Below are positions 36,903 through 40,702 of a DNA stretch of 40,702 nucleotides, one piece after another. Within the stretch, counting starts at the first letter, position 1, and each line of letters begins with the position of its first letter. The notes below the pieces were generated by a model. It was given only the letters and a program-made list of their open reading frames with translations, ran no database searches and was not told where the DNA came from. Source of the stretch: Streptosporangiales bacterium (GTDB lineage Bacteria > Actinomycetota > Actinomycetes > Streptosporangiales > WHSR01); contig WHSR01000047.1 in assembly GCA_009379995.1 (NCBI GenBank), forward strand, positions 1 to 40,702, written 5' to 3'. Made by a program: the position numbers and the translations under genes.

Positions 36903-38213
36903 GTGACTAACTTGCCGTTCGGCTTCAACCAACCCGAGGACCCCGACGAGTCTGGCCGCGGTGGGGAGCAGAACAACCCCTTTGCCGCGTTCGGCGCGTC
37001 GAACCCGCAGGAGCTGTCGCACCTGCTGCATCGGTTCGCCGACCTGATGTCCTGGCAGGGCGGCCCGGTGAACTGGGATCTCGCCAAGGACGTCGCCCGG
37101 CACGCGATCACGCGCGAAGCGGACCCGACCGTGACCGACGTCGAACGCCGCCAGGTCGAGGAGGCGCTGCGGCTCGCGGACCTGTGGCTGGACGAGGTCA
37201 CCACCCTGCCCTCCGGGGTGACGACGCCGGAGGCGTGGAGCCGCGCGGAGTGGATCGAGCGGACCCTCCCGGTGTGGTCCCAGCTCTGTGACCCGATCGC
37301 GGCGCGCGTCGTGGAGTCGATGGGCACCGTCCTTCCGCAGGAGATGCAGGGGGTCGCGGGCCCGCTGTTCACGGTCGTACGGCAGATGGGCGGGATGATG
37401 GTCGGCGGCCAGGCGGGACAGGCGCTCGGCGCGCTGGCCCAGGAGGTCGTCGGGTCCACCGACGTCGGCCTGCCGCTCACACCGGCCGGCAATGCGGCGC
37501 TCCTGCCCAAGGGGGTCGCCGCGTTCGGCGAAGGGCTCGGCGTACCCGACGACCAGGTCCGGCTGTACCTCGCCCTGCGCGAGGCGGCGCACCACCGGTT
37601 GTTCACCCACGCACCCTGGCTGCGCGCCCGCCTCCTCGGTGCGGTCGAGGAGTACGCACGCGGCATCACCATCGACATGGGGCGTCTCGAGGACGCCGTG
37701 TCCCACATCGACCCGAGCGACCCCGAGGCGCTGCAGAACGCGCTTCAGGGCGAGGCGCTCTTCCAGTCCGAGGAGACCCCCGAGCAGCGGGCGGCGCTCA
37801 CCCGGCTGGAGACCCTGCTCGCCCTCGTCGAGGGCTGGGTGGACGCGGTGGTCGACGCGGCGGCCCGGGACCGGCTGCCCGGCGCCGCCCCGCTGGCGGA
37901 GGCCGTTCGTCGCCGCCGGGCCGAGGGCGGGCCGGCCGAACGTACCTTCGCCGCCCTGGTCGGGCTCGAGCTTCGGCCCCGTCGCCTCCGGGAGGCGGGC
38001 GCACTCTGGCGCGCCCTGGGCGACGAGCGGGGCGCCGAGGGCCGCGACGCGGTCTGGGGCCACCCCGATTTCATGCCCACCGGCGAGGATCTGGACCATC
38101 CCGAGGAGTTCGCCCGACGCCGCGGCGGCGACCTCGACATCTCCTCTCTGGAATCCCCGGACGACAAGGACACCGGCGCCAAGGACCCGGACGAAGACGA
38201 GCCGGGTGGGTAA
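36903..38213 (+). CDS. DUF2342/zincin-fold putative metalloprotease (actinobacterial)
   Basis: 436-aa protein of a family found in nearly all actinomycetes and annotated as zinc-dependent metalloprotease or F420-biosynthesis-associated. It has the domain hallmarks AGQALGALAQEVVGSTDVGL, LPLTPAGNAALLPKGVAAF and the metal-site helix ALREAAHHRLFTHAPWLRAR (an E-x2-HH form of the zincin motif), followed by VEEYARGITIDMGRLEDAV. The GTG at 36903 opens in-frame; no strong ribosome site is seen. The C-terminal tail is highly acidic (DDKDTGAKDPDEDEPGG). No proven substrate. Confidence 0.9.
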   Translation: MTNLPFGFNQPEDPDESGRGGEQNNPFAAFGASNPQELSHLLHRFADLMSWQGGPVNWDLAKDVARHAITREADPTVTDVERRQVEEALRLADLWLDEVTTLPSGVTTPEAWSRAEWIERTLPVWSQLCDPIAARVVESMGTVLPQEMQGVAGPLFTVVRQMGGMMVGGQAGQALGALAQEVVGSTDVGLPLTPAGNAALLPKGVAAFGEGLGVPDDQVRLYLALREAAHHRLFTHAPWLRARLLGAVEEYARGITIDMGRLEDAVSHIDPSDPEALQNALQGEALFQSEETPEQRAALTRLETLLALVEGWVDAVVDAAARDRLPGAAPLAEAVRRRRAEGGPAERTFAALVGLELRPRRLREAGALWRALGDERGAEGRDAVWGHPDFMPTGEDLDHPEEFARRRGGDLDISSLESPDDKDTGAKDPDEDEPGG

Positions 38214-38377
38214 GTGGGTGTGCTGCCGGGCGTGTGAGTGGGGTTACGGCTAACCTGGGCGAACGGCGGCCCTGACACACCCACCCAGCTACCCACCCAG
38301 TAACTCACCCACCGCGGTGGCCCGGGATCCAGGGAAAGCTCAGCAGCTGGAGTGATGACCTGCCGGGAGGCGACCAG
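38214..38377 (+). promoter_or_regulatory. Leader and promoter region of the trkH/trkA pair
   Basis: A -10-like TAACCT lies at 38251-38256 in the same context as at 14928. Downstream are repeats of the ACCCACC type (38275-38310), partly complementary to GGTGGGTAAGTGGGTGTG just after the zincin stop (38207-38224), and the palindrome CCACCGCGGTGG (38310-38321). A GGGAGG ribosome site (38364-38369) precedes the GTG. The leader could fold into alternative hairpins, but no riboswitch family is recognised. Confidence 0.45.
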
Positions 38378-39751
38378 GTGATCGGATTCCGGCGGACGCA
38401 TGCCGGGCCACGGCGAGTGGCGTCCGACCGGCTCTCACACCCGGCTCAGGTCATCGCGACCGGATTCGGGACCGCGATACTGATCGGCACCGCGCTGCTT
38501 TCGCTTCCCGTGGCCACCGAGTCCGGGCAGCGCGCGCATTTGGTCGACGCCCTGTTCACCGCCACCTCGGCGGTGTGCGTGACCGGGCTGATAACCGTGG
38601 ACACAGGTACGTACTGGTCGACCTTCGGCGAGGTCGTAATCATTGTGCTCATCCAGGCCGGCGGGCTGGGCATCATGACGTTGGCCACGTTGTTCGCCGT
38701 GCTGGTGTCCGGGAGGCTGGGCCTGCGGGCGCGACTGGTCGCCCAGGCGGAGACCCAGGGGCTGGGGCTCAAGGACGTCCGCCGGGTAGGACGCAACATC
38801 GTCCTCTTCAGCCTGGTGAGCGAGTTCGTCGTGGCGACCATCCTCACCGTCCGTTTCGTCGTCGGGTACGACGAGCCGTTCGGCGCCGCGACGTACGACG
38901 CGGTCTTCCATGCCATCTCGGCGTTCAACAACGCGGGGTTCTCGCTGAACACCGACAGCCTGGTGAGGTTCGTCGCCGACCCGTGGGTGTCGCTGACGAT
39001 TGCCGTCGCGTTCATTGCGGGCGGCATCGGCTTCCCCGTGCTCTTCGAACTGGCCCGCTCCTGGCGGCGCCCCCGGGAGTGGTCGGTGCTGACCCGGCTC
39101 ACCCTGGGGGTCAGCGCGACGCTCCTCGCCATCGGCACGATCGTGCTCACCGTGGCCGAGTACTCCAACCCGAAGACCCTCGGCCCGCTCAGCGATCCGG
39201 CCAAGCTCCTCGGCGGCTTCTTCGCCGCCGCCACGCCGCGCTCGGCCGGCTTCAACACCATCGACACCTCGGCGATGACCTCGGAAGGCCTGTTGTTCAC
39301 CGACATCCTGATGTTCATCGGCGGAGGCAGCGCGAGCACCGCAGGGGGAATCAAGGTCACCACGTTCGGCCTGCTGGCCTTCGTCATCTGGGCGGAACTG
39401 CGCGGGGAGACACGGGTCAACGTAGGGCGCCGGCGCATCCCGGAGACCAACCAGCGGCAGGCGCTCGCCATTGCGCTGCTCGGCATCGGCCTGGTGGCTG
39501 TCACCACCTTCGTGCTGCTCAACATGAGCGCCCGCGATCTGGATCACGTGCTTTTCGACGCGGTGTCGGCTATCTGTACCGTTGGTTTGTCCACCGGAGT
39601 CACCGCCGACCTGCCTCGTGCCGGGCATCTACTGATGGTTGTGCTGATGTTCGTCGGCCGCATCGGCCCGTTGTCCCTGTACTACGGGCTCGCGCTGCGG
39701 GAACGCGGGCGCCGCTTCGAGTTGCCGGAGGAGAGAACGATAGTTGGCTGA
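38378..39751 (+). CDS. TrkH/KtrB-family potassium uptake channel subunit
   Basis: 457-aa membrane protein of the Trk/Ktr type. Four pore loops are visible with their filters: TSAVCVTGLITVDTG, SAFNNAGFSLNTDS, ATPRSAGFNTIDTS and SAICTVGLSTG, matching the gapped selectivity filters (G-x-x-x) of the M1-P-M2 repeats. It works with a cytosolic RCK gating ring, supplied by the next gene (39744). GTG 38378 with GGGAGG. The length and filters point to the KtrB-like form used by many actinomycetes. Confidence 0.94.
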   Translation: MIGFRRTHAGPRRVASDRLSHPAQVIATGFGTAILIGTALLSLPVATESGQRAHLVDALFTATSAVCVTGLITVDTGTYWSTFGEVVIIVLIQAGGLGIMTLATLFAVLVSGRLGLRARLVAQAETQGLGLKDVRRVGRNIVLFSLVSEFVVATILTVRFVVGYDEPFGAATYDAVFHAISAFNNAGFSLNTDSLVRFVADPWVSLTIAVAFIAGGIGFPVLFELARSWRRPREWSVLTRLTLGVSATLLAIGTIVLTVAEYSNPKTLGPLSDPAKLLGGFFAAATPRSAGFNTIDTSAMTSEGLLFTDILMFIGGGSASTAGGIKVTTFGLLAFVIWAELRGETRVNVGRRRIPETNQRQALAIALLGIGLVAVTTFVLLNMSARDLDHVLFDAVSAICTVGLSTGVTADLPRAGHLLMVVLMFVGRIGPLSLYYGLALRERGRRFELPEERTIVG

Positions 39752-40406
39752 TCGCAAGAACGAACCCGTGGTGGTCATCGGGTTGGGGCGGTTCGGCAGC
39801 GCTCTCGCGCTGGAGCTGACCCGCCTGGGCACCGAGGTGCTCGCCGTCGACAACCGTCCCAAGGTGGTGCAGAACCTGGCCGGCCAGCTCACCCACGTCG
39901 TCACCGCGGACTCCACCGACATCGAGGCGCTGCGCCAGATCGGCGTGCCGGAGTTCTATCGCGCTGTCGTCGCCATCGGCACCGACGTGGAAGCCAGCAT
40001 TCTGACCACCTCGATGCTGGTCGAGCTGGAAATCGAGGACATCTGGGCAAAGGCTGTCACCCTGCAGCACGGCCGCATCCTCGAGCGCATCGGTACCCAT
40101 CACGTCGTCTTCCCCGAGCACGACATGGGCGAGCGGGTCGCCCACCTGGTGTCCGGCCGCCTTCTCGACTACGTCGAGATCGACCAGGACTACGCGATGG
40201 TCAAGACGAAGCCGCCGAAGGAGCTCGTCGGCATACCGCTGGGCGAGTCGCGGTTGCGCTCGAAGTACGGCGTCACCGTGGCTTCGGTGAAGACCGAAGA
40301 CGAGGCCTTCACCTACGCCACGCCCGAGACCGTTCTGATGTATGGCGACATCATCGTCGTCGTCGGCAAGATCGGCGATATCGAGCGATTCGCCGAGGCC
40401 ATCTAG
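39744..40406 (+). CDS. TrkA/KtrA-type RCK potassium-channel regulator
   Basis: 220-aa cytosolic protein. An N-terminal Rossmann domain (VVVIGLGRFGSALALELTRL, then VLAVDNRPKVVQNLAG) binds ATP/ADP or NAD(H) and gates the TrkH pore. A C-terminal TrkA-C domain (LVGIPLGESRLRSKYGVTVA and ETVLMYGDIIVVVG) follows. The TTG start at 39744 overlaps the trkH stop and has GGAGGAGAG upstream. Its stop codon TAG lies in the left CTAG that flanks the MITE-like element at 40407, so an insertion took place exactly at the gene end. Confidence 0.94.
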   Translation: MADRKNEPVVVIGLGRFGSALALELTRLGTEVLAVDNRPKVVQNLAGQLTHVVTADSTDIEALRQIGVPEFYRAVVAIGTDVEASILTTSMLVELEIEDIWAKAVTLQHGRILERIGTHHVVFPEHDMGERVAHLVSGRLLDYVEIDQDYAMVKTKPPKELVGIPLGESRLRSKYGVTVASVKTEDEAFTYATPETVLMYGDIIVVVGKIGDIERFAEAI

Positions 40407-40564
40407 GGGGTGTCTCGTGGATCTTGGTGAATGCGGGCGGCGAGCCAGACGGCGGTCCGGCAAGGCGGAGGAGAGCCGATAGTGGAGCTATCGGCGACGA
40501 CGACAACGCCGCCGGTCGTCGTCTGGGCGCCGATCCGCGTCGCCAAAGATCCACGAGACACCCC
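40407..40564. mobile_element. 158-bp MITE-like element with 19-bp terminal inverted repeats
   Basis: Ends are perfect inverted repeats: GGGGTGTCTCGTGGATCTT (40407-40425) and its complement (40546-40564). CTAG flanks both sides (40403-40406 and 40565-40568), matching a 4-bp YTAR-type target duplication as made by IS5-group elements. The interior has an inner hairpin GCCGATAG/CTATCGGC (40475-40495) and most of the rest is imperfectly self-complementary. It has no coding capacity, so it must depend on a transposase elsewhere. Confidence 0.75.
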
Positions 40565-40702
40565 CTAGTGTCCTGCGCCGGGGATCCGTTGAAGATATGA
40601 GGCGAGTCGTTCGAGGATCTCGTCGGCGGTCTTGGTCCAGGTGAAGGGCCTGGGGTTGTCGTTCCAGGTCGTGGTCCACTCACGGAGGTCCTGTTCCAGG
40701 GC
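40565..40702 (-). CDS. IS630-family transposase, C-terminal part (runs off right edge)
   Basis: The minus-strand frame entering from the edge reads DLREWTTTWNDNPRPFTWTK followed by TADEILERLASYLQRI and a stop. This is the typical C-terminal end of IS630-group transposases (W-n-D-N-P-k-P-F-x-W-x-K-T-A-d-e-I). The catalytic DDE part lies outside. The stop codon TAG is in the right CTAG flank of the MITE-like element, and there is no obvious IS630 terminal repeat between the transposase stop and trkA, so the IS end may be lost. Confidence 0.88.
   Translation of the reverse strand, partial: ALEQDLREWTTTWNDNPRPFTWTKTADEILERLASYLQRIPGAGH

Noticed and set aside
38214..38377. c-di-AMP (ydaO) riboswitch ahead of trkH
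   Set aside because: Potassium genes make it tempting, but I cannot find the conserved core of that riboswitch; only simple repeats are seen.
1..40702. tRNA, rRNA and CRISPR arrays
   Set aside because: No cloverleaf-like sequences, rRNA motifs or regularly spaced direct repeats were found by reading; an automated tRNA scan was not possible.

Overview
The window is very GC-rich, densely packed DNA from a high-GC actinomycete. Pointers are actinobacterial Tat and lipoprotein signals, leaderless regulator genes, frequent GTG and TTG starts, an ECF42-type sigma factor paired with a DGPF/YCII protein, a DUF2342-type zincin and several TetR/MarR/HxlR regulators. A Micromonosporaceae or Streptosporangiales host is plausible, but the sequence alone does not fix the family.

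Layout. (1) 1-8407: an aromatic-catabolism locus. A GntR regulator enters from the left edge. A Rieske oxygenase, a LigB-type extradiol dioxygenase and a HicB-like protein run rightward. An SsuABC/NMT1-type ABC importer, a C-C hydrolase and a RidA protein run leftward towards them. The outer ends of the two convergent units carry near-identical 48-bp promoter/operator blocks, so they look like one regulon. They meet at a perfect 60-bp palindrome. (2) 8448-17948: mixed housekeeping and accessory genes: MetE-like protein, VOC protein, a VapBC-type toxin-antitoxin pair, TetR, an SMP-30/strictosidine-synthase-like protein, an internally deleted PPOX gene, a MarR-GNAT fusion, a GNAT enzyme, a secreted class-C beta-lactamase-fold hydrolase, a ChrA transporter and an HxlR regulator. 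(3) 18066-21084: a complete sugar-type ABC importer. (4) 21127-24096: a tight leftward operon with MauE-like and MauD-like redox proteins, a Tat-exported protein with 14 cysteines, a membrane protein and small unknown proteins. This is the best candidate for an undescribed system: a dedicated oxidative-folding and maturation module for one secreted Cys-rich protein, without MauB or MauG. (5) 24294-29344: ECF42/DGPF pair, TPR-like protein, YbaK-type deacylase, and a P450 divergent from a TetR with two operators between them. (6) 29430-35671: an M20 peptidase followed by a scarred region with gene fragments (UTRA-only GntR, EamA N-terminus, AbgT N-terminus) around an intact LysR/DoeA-like pair and a lower-GC YdcF insert. 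(7) 35728-40702: SDR protein, zincin, a TrkH/TrkA potassium-uptake pair, then a 158-bp MITE-like element and the end of an IS630-type transposase.

How it works together. The left locus would import an aromatic compound, dihydroxylate it, cleave the ring and hydrolyse the product. RidA suggests an enamine or imine intermediate. No electron-transfer reductase for the Rieske enzyme and no downstream hydratase/aldolase lies in the window. The two copies of a hairpin repeat (3090-3149 and 29359-29412) both sit between convergent genes and probably act as bidirectional terminators. No rRNA, tRNA or CRISPR array was seen.
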